From: Morchella semilibera
Taxonomy: Eukaryota; Ascomycota; Pezizomycetes; Pezizales; Morchellaceae
Reading direction: 5' to 3'
Assembly: GCA_009192285.1 (NCBI GenBank)
Contig: WBVU01000004.1
Location: forward strand, 4,424,001 to 4,488,000
DNA: 64,000 nt
A program made the position numbers and the translations under genes. Each line of letters starts with the position of its first letter. Position 1 is the stretch's first letter. Under the pieces are notes generated by a model that saw only the letters and a list, made by a program, of their open reading frames with translations, made no database searches and was not told where the DNA came from. Below are positions 34,683-44,864 of the stretch, one piece after another.

Positions 34683-36519
34683 TCTTTACTCACAGAACAC
34701 CACTGCGGAAGGAAGGAATTATCTAGAAATAGCAGCAATACATACGTGCATATATATTGCATTATTCTCTTTGTACGGCTGTTCACATGGATGCACACGT
34801 TACAGTAGAACAGAAGTAAGACTAGTTACATACATATAAGTATCTTACGATTAATTATTGTGTAGGTCATGAAATATCACTCGCCTAACCGCCGCTCTCA
34901 AACAGCAAACTTCACGACTCTACGTTAGATCCTGCAAAACACCACGTTTAGTAGCTACGTATGTAACACATTGTAGCACAGCTTCGAAGGGAAATTAGGT
35001 CTTTAGCTCCATAATTGAAGCGACGCTATAGTACGAGTTCTAACATTCCCGGCCCATTCGCACCAAGACCAACTTTAGTGCGGCTAGGGTGAAGTCATCA
35101 ATATAGAATAGCAGCCCTAACAAAACTGCGCGAGATCCAGTGACACCCTATACAAAAAGCAGCGCCGTGGTTGAAAAATCGCGGATATGTTTACAACCTG
35201 AACATGAGGGTATACCTACCAATTAAGACTAGAACGGTTGACCGTAATTGAATGTCTTGGTGTTTGATAACTTAGGCAAGTACATACCATAAACGTTTAA
35301 TTTAAATGCTCCCTCGCCATCTGCGAGTACATGTTTATACCGAGACTAAGGTAATTGTGTAGTTGAGACTCCTGATATGTTTAGGATGTTGGGTAAAATT
35401 AATTGTATATTTTCATAAGGATATCCCCTCTGCCAGGTAGATGAGGTTCCTGTTCGTCTTTATCAAAATGACATTGGTTACACCTTAGACGATCACAATG
35501 CGTTGTTCTATATATACTGCGTGTCTGTATGGATATGGTATAATATGAAATTCCTTAGAGGCAAAATCGCAGGCGGTGGTTCAATTTATATTTGCCCGTA
35601 ATAGATCATGATCAGCTATCATAGATTATACGAGAATCGTTAATTTGCCAATTGCCATTTATATTAATGTGATAAAGTTTTGTCGCATTTCTAATGGGCA
35701 AATCATCTCCTAGCGACAAAACCGTGCATGTGGCTATTACGTGTTTTAAGAAATCAAGCCTTCCAGTTGCTTTTGGTTTTTTCGTTCCCGGGTATCGACA
35801 CCGATACCGATCAAGGAGGGGAAATTATCCCAATTAAGCGCGGGTGTCAACTTTGTCACCTCCGTAATTATTCGGTTGAGTTGTACGATTGCCAAGAAAG
35901 GATCATTCCAGGATCGGATGAACAGTTTTGAAATAACCCCGGAGATCTAAGATCTTAGCAGGCCGATGTGTTGATAAAACAGATATCGTTATGCCAAATC
36001 AGATTTGAGTGAGTGATAATATATGACCTTCCGACACAACTCCGATTTCAGTAATAGAGTCAGATGTAACGGGTGTTTCAGGTTTTGGCTGGGCCAGGCC
36101 CGGGCTGAGCTGACTACCTATCTAGTTCCTCTACTTGTAGTAGGTGTGCATGTGCATACGAACTGATTCTATTTCCTCCGCCTTGTTTTGAGGTGTTCAG
36201 TTTTTTGTCTCACGACAACTAGAGTACTACAACTCTAGAGTTGTTTGGGGTCTGGGGGCCCTTGATTCGTGACTGAGGGGGGCTATATCTAGATCTATTC
36301 GTAACCAGAGCTTTAAGAATAACTTTTATGGTAGTGCGGGCATGTGCATCGAGGTTGCGGCTCTAGACCGCTTTGGCCGCTTAATAGACGGGGGTACCTA
36401 CCCGGTGACCTTTTTTGTTTTGTTTTGTTTTCGTGGTAAGGCACTGACTGATTCTCAGGAGACTAACTGATGCAGGTGAAATTTGACAGGCCTATGAGGA
36501 ACCCCACAGGTGATCTACC

Positions 36520-36710
36520 GACTGATTTGAAAACTGATTAACTGAAGTCTGATTTACTGACTGATTAACTGATTTGCTGCGCATGCACACGCCTGGCTGA
36601 TTTTCTGACTTAGTTAGTTACTGACTGATGATTACATATACTGACTGATTACTGACTGATTACTGACTTACTGACTGATTACATACTGACTGATTTGATC
36701 ACTGACTGGC
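36520..36710. repeat. Degenerate ACTGACTGATT tandem array
   Basis: Many imperfect copies of ACTGACTGATT(A) or its half ACTGATTA, some separated by short non-repeat sequence. The copies are near identical around 36635-36705 and more decayed upstream, suggesting expansion by slippage with older units at the left. Confidence 0.75.
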
Positions 36711-37714
36711 ACATACAAGGATTTAAGCGAGGGTACATACATAAGAGAATGAACAGATGGGGAAGCGGCAAAGCCATGTATGTAATGTATCTAGAATGAG
36801 TCGCGATGGTTAGAGATGGTGTTGTTTTCCAGTGACGCTTGAGAAGTAGATCTAGAGATGGGAGAGGGGAAGAAGAAGTTGATTGATCAAGGTTAATCTG
36901 GAACAGTATGCAGTGACTATACCTGCGTACCATTCGGGGCATCTTCTGTGGTACAAGGAGGTTGATGCCGCGGGAGTTCTTGATCAAGGAATCGAAAACG
37001 TTTGGCCGGCATATTTATGTCATGTCATTGGGGGGGGGGGGGGGGGGAAACAAACAGGAAGGACGAGGGAAAGGCCGGGCTAGGGGCTCATAATGCATGT
37101 GGGGCTATATGAGAGCGATGACTTTTATTATTTTACCGCTGTGATTCTCGTCGTTTTTTTTTTTTTTTTTCTTTGTCTCCTTGTGTGCCCTCGATCCCCT
37201 CTCCCCTCCTTCTTACCTTTCCCCTAAGTCTCCGGGGTTGCTCCGTCCCACTTAACAGCACCTCCTCAGGTGTTGTTCTGTTTTGCCCCCCTCACCTTGT
37301 TGTCAACCAGCACCAACCCACAGACTAACCACCATCTACCCTTTTTCTTTCATCGACACCCCTCTTCTCCTCATCGCCAGATTCTCCACACCATTGTCCT
37401 CACTTATTTTTATTTTTTTATATTTATATTTATATTTACACCTATTTATTTTTGCCGGATTGTCTTAGTCGACTTTCCTTGTGCTTGTATTGCCACTTGA
37501 CCAATCGCTAGTTTACACCTCTTGTTGTCGCACTAGTGCTAAGCTCTATGTGATAGGCGCCACAGCACCTCATACTTCCCCAATATAATACAGAGCCAAA
37601 CCTCATGAAGTTCCTTTAAGAACCACTTCCCTTGAATCTGAATATTTTACTCCAAACCACATTACTCGATATTTAGGGGGAGAAATTACTGCCCCTCCAA
37701 TATCAACTCCAGTC

Positions 37715-39220
37715 ATGTCTAACCAGGATATTTCCCAATATTTTCAGTTCGGGACAGGTTTCCCAGAAAACGAATTTTTCGGTGATGGTAGCCCTATCGA
37801 CTCTTTACTTAACTTTCACAACATGTTCAACCACGGTGGTGCTCGCTCAGTTGTGCATTCGTCGATTCAAAATCGTCCAGGCTTAACAAGAGGAAGGATT
37901 TCTGGATTCACTCCATTTCTTCACCACCCCATCATTGATATGAATCATATGGTATTCTTTGGACAACAACAACAACAACAACAGCCACCACAGCTGGAAT
38001 TTCCGGGACGGTCGATGGCCTTCAATCGCTACGATGGAATACCAGCCCGGCCATCCTCAGCCCGGCCATCACCCCCCGTTCCACGAGCTCCGGGTGGCGG
38101 TAGCCGGAAGCGTCGTGCTTCAGAAAAGGCAATCTCAGAACTTAAGCACATGCGATTAATAGACCTTAAAGAAGACGATGACTGCTGTATCATTTGTATG
38201 GAGCCATTCGTGGACATTAAAGCGTCTACAGATGAGCCTAAACAAGAGAACGCCCTTCAGATGCCATGCGGCCACATTTTTGGTTCTCATTGTCTCAAGC
38301 TTTGGCTCAAAGACCATAGTACATGTCCTACCTGTCGAAAAGAGGTGGACTTTGTCGAGGAGGATGAACGGGGCCCCATGGCAGCAAATCGTCGGAGGCT
38401 TGGCGGTGTGGATATGCGGCATGTTCCTGGAGTGCCAGGTAGGCGTATGGGACGGGAGGCAACAATGAATCGGCTTGTAGAAGTGGAGGTGATAGTCCGG
38501 CAGCAAAGGTATGCTGTCCCCCCGCCGCCGCAGCAGCAGATGGAGCCGGCTTCAGTGTCAAGGGTTGGTGTGGTAGGAGAGGCAGGATGGATGGCAGCGA
38601 CAACATCGGGAGTGGTAGCAGCAGGCCCGCATGTGCCTCCAGCGCCACCTGCGAATCAGATTTCACAGTATATGAGTATGGCTGGCGGCCCATTCCCGAG
38701 TGTTAGGGTTGAGGCGTCGATGAGTCGTCACGAATTACCGTCGGCAGGGCTCCCAGTGACGCCTGCTCAACACGCGACACCAAGGGCTTGTGGCTCCCAT
38801 CGCCCAGGACTTGTCAACAGAGCTAATGGTGCTTCTGCTCTGTATCAGTCGTTTGTACCAGCGAATATGCCTCAGCGCTCCCAATCGCATAGACACTCAT
38901 TACGACAATCTCAATATCAGCCGTACCCAGAGGTCCATACTGCTCATCATAGCTCGCCGATTAACCACGACTCGATGATTGGTATGTATACGAGTGTTAC
39001 CGGAGTTAATAATGGAGGCTCTTCCTCGGCGGTACGAGCCTCAGGATATCCTTCATCTTCAACAACAACAAATACTGCGCCAGATAGCCTGGCACAGTCC
39101 CCATTTCCAAATCAGTATGGTATATCACAGTGTCAGTGGGACTCCGATGCTCGTGCGCAGCAGCAGCAGCAGCAGTCAAACCAAAACCAAACCCAAGGCC
39201 ATATGCAGGCGCATACGTAC

Positions 39221-39253
<33 letters not shown>

Positions 39254-39664
39254 GCACTTGCGCAGATGCAGGCGTATCAACAGCAGCAAATCACCAACAT
39301 TGGCCCTTCTTCTCCGCTCTTCCCGCTCTCTCACCAAGCTTCTGGCTCGAGGCGCACTTCAGCCACTATCCAGGACCAATGCGACTACACGGACATGTCT
39401 ATGTGTCAGCATCAATACGGCAATATCAACCCTGAGTTCAACGCCGGTAATATTGCCCTACTACCGCCAGATCAGACACAAATAATACACTTAAATTGCG
39501 GACATGGGTTCCATAGGGCTTGCCTTTTATCAGCCACGAAATCGAGGACTCCGAGGGGCGAGGCGCAATGGTTATGCGGGAAGTGCGGAAGGTACGAAAA
39601 CGAGGTAGAGGGAAGGCAACAGCAACAGCAGACAAATGAACAGTCACGGGAGGTAATTGGGTAG
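37715..39664 (+). CDS. Large Gln-rich RING-like zinc-finger protein
   Basis: One uninterrupted 649-aa frame. After a 150-residue low-complexity N terminus with poly-Gln and a basic patch (SRKRRASEKA), a RING-like domain spans residues about 157-210: DDCCIICMEPF, then MPCGHIFGSHCLKLWL, then CPTCRKEVDF. The position normally held by the fifth ligand in CGHxFC is Gly, so the domain is a variant. About 350 residues of Pro/Gln/Ser-rich linker with long CAG/CAA-coded Gln tracts follow. Near the C terminus a second set appears: SMCQHQYG, LNCGHGFHRACLLSATK and WLCGKCGRYE, which has RING-H2 spacing. RING proteins usually act as ubiquitin E3 ligases; I do not recognise a specific orthologue. The start follows a CT-rich promoter and gives the only long frame. 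Confidence 0.85.
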
Positions 39665-40145
39665 ATCGGTTCTGCAAGCCTAGGGTATGCAGTGACGGAT
39701 TGTCTGGGAGCCAATGGTATAAACAACGCGAATTGCGATGGCTTAAGATGTGGTTTCTTCCGTTTTTACGGGTGTTCTATTTCGAACAAATTCCTTTGGG
39801 GGCTTTTTCTTATTCCACGCCTTTTCTACTTGCACGATTTTTTTAATGCCCTGAAATTCTTTATACATATTTTGTCTGTTATACTCGCCACAAATGGTAT
39901 TTTCCCGCTTTCTCGTTTCTTCCTTTTACTGTCGGGTGGAGAAAGCAAATTGTAAGACGAGGTTGGAAATTGTAGGTTAGGTGTTATGAATTGATTTGTA
40001 TGACTATTTGCAACGTTAAGTTAGGCCCCAAATAATGCCTCGGGCAAAGCACAAAGGCGAGTATAACTTATTCACTTGTTAACCATACTTATCTGTCAGT
40101 GCTTATCCTCAGTTTACATGTAGGTGACCCTTTTGTTCCGGGTAT

Positions 40146-40316
40146 TTCTTTCGCTGGTGAAGCTGCCAACATTTAAGGAGGCCGCAGAGTGCACCGTGCG
40201 CCCGAGAATTTCCCCAGAAATACGCCGCCTGTACTTCTGAGAACTGGTACATGGTTGTCACGGTTCCGGAGGTGGCCCCTCAAGAGTTGGCAGCATTTAA
40301 TCACCAGTGAAAAGAG
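40146..40316. mobile_element. MITE-like imperfect inverted-repeat element
   Basis: The left arm TCTTTCGCTGGTGA...AGCTGCCAAC...GGAGGCC is matched by the inverse right arm TCTTTTCACTGGTGA...TGCTGCCAAC...GGGGCC, with small insertions between blocks. Arms are about 40 bp, the core about 80 bp. Diverged; boundaries are approximate. Confidence 0.45.
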
Positions 40317-40397
40317 ATAGTAGCAGGCTGTTGGCTGTCCCTGGATCTTTCTGAAGCATAAGATAGACATATATAATTGGGAGATAAATACTCACGT

Positions 40398-40462
40398 ATT
40401 AATTAAGTCCTGAGAATTCTTGGTAGCAACGGGCTCGCAAAATTTCCCAGGACTTAATTAAT
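40398..40462. repeat. Small palindrome, 19-bp arms
   Basis: The arms ATTAATTAAGTCCTGAGAA (40398-40416) and the inverse of TTCCCAGGACTTAATTAAT (40444-40462) differ at one base. The loop is 27 bp. It could be a very short MITE or a hairpin; flanking CGT/GCG extend the symmetry by two to three bases. Confidence 0.65.
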
Positions 40463-40636
40463 GCGCGAGTAGCTTGGTTAATAAAAGCTAACCCCCCCCC
40501 CCCCCCGGGTTTCACTGTATCATCTGTTGGTTTATAGAGTGCAAGCGTTTGTACTAATTAGGGTAGCTGGCGCCTGGCCATGGGCATATCGAGAACACGC
40601 CATACTCTACATTTAAAGACACACCATCTCATAATA

Positions 40637-40718
40637 CAAGGCTCTGGGATAGAGCGAGTGAACGGATCCTCACCTGTCAACACCACATTTAGTCCACTCA
40701 CTTTACCCCAGAGCCTTG
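40637..40718. mobile_element. Tiny MITE flanked by TA, TIR CAAGGCTCTGGG
   Basis: The termini CAAGGCTCTGGG and CCCAGAGCCTTG are perfect inverses, with symmetry continuing inward at lower identity (GAGTGAA versus the inverse of CACTCACTTTA). TA flanks both ends (40635-40636 and 40719-40720), as expected of a Tc1/mariner-type duplication. Total 82 bp, no coding capacity. Confidence 0.65.
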
Positions 40719-41454
40719 TACTACAACAGCATGCTGGAATGTGGCTTTGGGTCCTAAGGGGATGTACAGTCGCACTAGGGGTCAGTAAAAGTGCCTATTG
40801 CTACGTTTCCCGGTATATACACCTATTAATACCCTCTGTTATTGGTATATTAGGCAACTCCATGTGTGCTGTAGTTAATCAAGCAACAAAATCTCCTACA
40901 ATCAATGAATTAATAATAAGACCGCTAAAAATATGCACGAGTGATATGTTGTGAATGAATCTTGGCGTCTATTGTTACTGTTCCAATTTATGAACGTGCA
41001 GCTTTTGGCCAGACTGGGGCTGCGAGGCGTCAGTTTCTGTGGGTCTACGGATTTATAGTGAAACTTTGATATTGGATCGTATAGACTACTGTCTAGCATA
41101 TATGAGATATCACGTACTCGATTTACGAATATATTTCAGTTGATAGAGTGGGGGCATATCACACGACCACTGCGAGGGTTACCTGGGAAAGAGTAGATTA
41201 CAGGATATTAGCTTGCGATGCTACCCAGCTGAATCGTAGGACCAAACACACAAAAGAAGCTACTAATGCATAGGGCAAAAAAGAAAAGAAGAGCTAATTC
41301 ACAAGCTCGTGCGATCATATGCTTTAAAGTGCATATTGCATACTTAGCATTTCTCCACTGCATATTCTTATCATATACAAAAATATCTTGGTAAGTGTAT
41401 CTTTGGCTATCGTAAAAACTAATCTCCACTCAGCGATTATCTCTTCGTTATGTA

Positions 41455-41555
41455 CTCCCCATTTCACAACGTTTCCGGGCGCAACCGCTATTTGCCACAC
41501 ATTTCTATATGGTATGCAATAGTGGTTGTGTTCGAAAACGTTGTGAACTGGGGCG
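41455..41555. mobile_element. 101-bp palindromic MITE flanked by TA
   Basis: The left arm CTCCCCATTTCACAACGTTT and the inverse of the right end, CGCCCCAGTTCACAACGTTT, match at 18 of 20 bases, and the similarity continues inward (GCAACC..CTATT against ACAACC..CTATT). Both ends are bordered by TA. It is nearly all palindrome, with a loop under 25 bp. Confidence 0.7.
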
Positions 41556-41756
41556 TAATTGGCAGAAGTCTATCGATCGGTCTCAGGCCTGTTGATTTTC
41601 ATTAATAGTAAAGATCGTGGCGTGATATGAGCAATGTTCGTCATTTGATTAGTTGAGACAATCTGTTTGGTTCGGGCTTCTATAAATATACCACTCATAT
41701 TCTACATAGCAGACTTCCTGCTTTCAAAATACACTGGCTACATCAGTACTGTCACT

Positions 41757-41875
41757 CACTGGGTATTGACGGACACTAGGTGTTGGCGGACAGGGGCAAA
41801 AAGCCCAATAAGAACAAACAAACTAGGCCTGGCCGTTTCTCTTTAGTGGAATCCGTCAACACCCAGTATCCGTGA
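41757..41875. mobile_element. MITE-like element with tandem 17-bp termini
   Basis: Two tandem 17-mers, CACTGGGTATTGACGGA (41757-41773) and CACTAGGTGTTGGCGGA (41774-41790), are followed about 60 bp later by an inverted copy (TCCGTCAACACCCAGTA, 41852-41868) and the beginning of another (TCCGTGA). Repeated subterminal units like these are transposase-binding sites in some DNA transposons. Confidence 0.55.
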
Positions 41876-42304
41876 ACGACGGTACTCCCCTCTATATTAT
41901 GTATACTTCTTGTGCCAGGGGCCTCTATTAAGGCGATTTTGTCACTGTTTAAGACAAGCCATTTCAACCTTTGACCTAGGCAAAACTAGTGCTTATCAGC
42001 CTGATAAGGGCTTGTGTGGATCAAATAGGTTGATAAGGGCAAAATTCCGCTTGACCATTTTGAGATCTAATAATTGGTTTTTTGAGACATCACTAGTACC
42101 AACACTACTAGTAAACCCAGTAACCAATAAATGTATTAATTTGCCTACTAGACACTTCAGGCGCCCCTCTCAAGGTTCAAACGGTCAGCACAGTGTTACC
42201 TCTCCAGGTTCTAAGCAGGCACGTATTTTATTTCTATTTTTTCTACGCCATTAGCTAGTATTCGGTGGCAGTTTTTTCAGCACCAAAACAGCCCCCAAAC
42301 TAAT

Positions 42305-42934
42305 CTAAATGCCCGTACTTCCAAACCCACCAGCACCTCTCACGGACTCCTCCAAGTCCTGGACCTCCTCAACCTCGGGAGTGTAGATCTACGCTCGTTA
42401 GCCACCGCCACAGCACACAACAGGTAAGAAAACAAACCCTCTCCAGCACAAGCTGCGCAACACGGTCCCCTTCCTTGACCTCGAAATCGCTATCCGAGTG
42501 GTTGAAAAGCAGGACCTTCACCTGACCACGGTAATCGGCATCAATGACGCCAGCACCTACATCGATGAAGTTTTTGGACGCAAGGCCACTACGGGGCGCG
42601 ATTCTGCCATCTTGATAGGGTTAGGGTCTTGAAAGCGGCGAGAGATTGATTCGGGGGGCCTACAAGTTCCGGCTGGGACAGCAATAGAGATGTCAGTATC
42701 TACCAGAGCCTTCCCACGGGCTGGGATAGTGGTTGAATGAGCGCTGTCCATCGTCTGTCAATTCTACTCTACACTTTTCCACTATGTACCACGTAAGGAA
42801 AGCCACTACCTGTAAACATCGTATCCAGCAGCAAAGGCTGAACCACGGGTTGGGAGCTGTGCCTTAGGGGAGAGCTTCTTAACCAGGAGTTTCATGGCTG
42901 GCTCGACAGGTGGGGGGGCAAGGACTGAAGACAT
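42305..42934 (-). CDS. DUT1: dUTP pyrophosphatase (dUTPase)
   Basis: Minus-strand exons 42934-42810, 42743-42664, 42610-42438, 42388-42305; 153 aa, standard for trimeric dUTPase. The five family motifs are present: [10 protein letters not shown] (motif 1, with Ser coded across intron 1), [10 protein letters not shown] (motif 2), [15 protein letters not shown] (motif 3, with the catalytic Asp), [12 protein letters not shown] (motif 4), and the C-terminal GAGGFGSTG arm (motif 5). The enzyme hydrolyses dUTP to dUMP, keeping uracil out of DNA and feeding thymidylate synthesis. Intron 1 must end at the second of two nearby CAGs; the first would break the frame. Intron 3 starts G|GTTTGT. Confidence 0.97.
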
Positions 42935-43365
42935 CTTGAGTAATGGGAGGATTGATTTGAATAGTTATGAGGATTGTTAATGATCAAGGTGTTATGTTTG
43001 CAAGGTGCAAGGGAGACGCGCCGGAAAGAGTTGTGGGAATTTAAGTACCTGTAGGTACCTCCCCCTCTCAGATGCTGATTGGCTGAAGAGAGAAAAAGGT
43101 AGAACTGCGAGGGGAGGGGAAATTCTTTTCTTTTGGTAGTCTCATGCACCATGCGATACCAGTCCGGAATAGGAAAGGGCCAGTGCAGTCTGAAATTGCA
43201 AGCTCCCTCATCTCATGGTAATAATGACCAAAAGAAAGAAATAAAGTAAACCGAAAGTTGATATCTATTAACTCTCATGCGGGGTATATATAGAAACACT
43301 AAACCACCTATGAAGCAAAGCCTGCCGCAGCAGATACATATGTAAATGGAGCCGATCACAGCCCC
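42935..43365. other. Spacer between dUTPase 5' end and pyridoxal kinase 3' end
   Basis: Contains the dUTPase promoter: an ACTCTTTCCGGCGCG-type stretch on the minus strand near 43017-43032 resembles MCB-like ACGCG sites (an ACGCG pentamer is present at 43016-43020), plausible for an S-phase gene but weak evidence. No other feature. Confidence 0.35.
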
Positions 43366-44864
43366 TCACTCGAGCCTCGCGGCTTTCACGCACACACCCG
43401 GATCTAGCAACTCTTTCTGAGATTGTGCCAGCCTCAGCTCCGAAGCTTTAGTGAGTCTTACATGTTTTGCGCGCTCCTCCAGCGCCTCATCCGGCACTGC
43501 AGCTCTTAAGGTCGCCATCTTACCATCCCTTGCCTCCTGCGTCTTCAGCAATACATTATGCATAGACCCTAAGACCTTCTCGACGGCCCTGGTGAGTGGC
43601 AGTTCCAGCATATCTACCTCATCTGGCGACATCCATGAAGTTGTCCCCAGCAGTCCATCTAGCTCGGCCTCCTCGCGGAACCGCGCCATAGTAAGCGCGG
43701 CAAACATGTCGCCGGTGCCCGAAAAGAAGCCATCAATAATTGAAACGTCGACAACAAACTTTCGGGCATTGCCAGTGGTAGTAATAGTGGATCCGGCGCA
43801 TTCCATCTTTTTTGTACTCGTACCAAATGTCACAGAAGTGATGATGACATGCGGGATCTTGTATGTTTGGTGAAGCTGTGTGAGTGCCAGGGAGAGAGAT
43901 CCAAGAGAGTCAATTTTGACGCCGGAAAGCAGTCTATGAACTATTAGTCTAGGGGGTAAAATATAGGCTCGTGATGCTCACTCGGCTTCAAACTGGTTTG
44001 GCACTATCAAGTCCGCCATTGGGAGCAGCGATTTGTATACCGGGATCACATCATCGGCGACATACAGCCGGCCCTGATCTCCCATCACTGGATCCAACAC
44101 TGCACAAGCATCCCATCAATACAACACTCGTGGAAAGTAGAGCCAAAAGAAAAAGAATCCTTACGCCAGAAAACATTTCTTCTCTCTTTCAGATCACTAA
44201 TTACTTCGCCGACAGCCCCAACGCCTTCAGCGCCGGGTATGTACCCCGTCAATACCATGTCAAAGTCATCATTTCCGTTCATTTTGAGACCTTCATAGAG
44301 CTCCTTAATCTGCCCGCCCGTAGTGTGGTACCCTTTCGTCTGTCTGTACCCAGAGTGGTTACTGAACTGCACCGTGTTGAGCGGCGAAACTTCGAGGCCC
44401 ATCACCTGGAGCACAAACGTCGTAACGCAATTCCCGACATAACTGTTGAACCGCAGCTCTCCCCCATACGTGACGCAGGGAAATCAACCAATTAGTCTAC
44501 GTTTACATGTAACAATTGGGCCGGAGGTGTTCTCCATTGACTATATAGGGCACTTTGGAATATCTCCCCCACGATACTGCGGGGGATGGTGGGTAGGGGT
44601 GTAGAATAGGCTAATCAATGATCCTATGTATCTATGCATACATACCCAGATACAACCTTTCACGATGCATACCCGTCAGCCTCAGATCTTGAAAAGGGGT
44701 CGTGAATCTTGTTAAAGCAGCCCCCGGATAATCTAACTGTGGATTGGATACTGGGGCGAGGCGGGGGCGGGAGAGGGATGCTACATGGGGCTGAAGAGGG
44801 AGGGGGGGGGTGTTCATACATGACTCGCGATGGCCAACACTCGACTGTCTTCAGCAGCTGCCAT
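43366..44864 (-). CDS. Pyridoxal kinase (Bud16-like)
   Basis: Minus-strand exons 44864-44820, 44656-44646 (11 nt), 44442-44165, 44099-43982, 43933-43366; 339 aa. The N-terminal core [15 protein letters not shown] is rebuilt only by joining exon 1 (ending SH), the 11-nt exon (VVSG, last codon incomplete) and exon 3 (completing Gly, then YVGN). Downstream: [58 protein letters not shown], and the catalytic [14 protein letters not shown], where the Asp acts as base. The enzyme phosphorylates pyridoxal, pyridoxine and pyridoxamine to supply PLP. Introns 1 and 2 (163 and 203 nt) around the microexon are longer than the others in this window. A TACATGTA lies inside intron 2 (44504). Confidence 0.93.

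Larger units (their letters stand above)
33394..37714. other. 4.3-kb AT-rich spacer, no gene recognised
   Basis: No protein-like frame. Contents: one TACATGTA (33957), a TCAA/ATCA microsatellite (34660-34682), a 10-bp inverted repeat GTTTTGTCGC...GCGACAAAAC (35677-35722), a degenerate ACTGACTGATT tandem array (36520-36710), a G18 run (37030-37047) and a T-run plus pyrimidine-rich stretch (37154-37260) that probably belongs to the promoter of the RING gene. Confidence 0.55.
39665..42304. other. Convergent spacer dense in inverted-repeat elements
   Basis: Between the 3' ends of the RING and dUTPase genes. Contains one TACATGTA (40115), a C15 run (40492-40506) and five separate small inverted-repeat elements (listed individually). 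No gene recognised. Confidence 0.6.

Noticed and set aside
32728-39664. Possible ubiquitin-pathway cluster (UBE2W-like, RING protein, with UBA3 and F-box gene in the same window)
   Set aside because: Such genes are common in any eukaryotic genome and those here are separated by unrelated genes; no co-regulation is visible.
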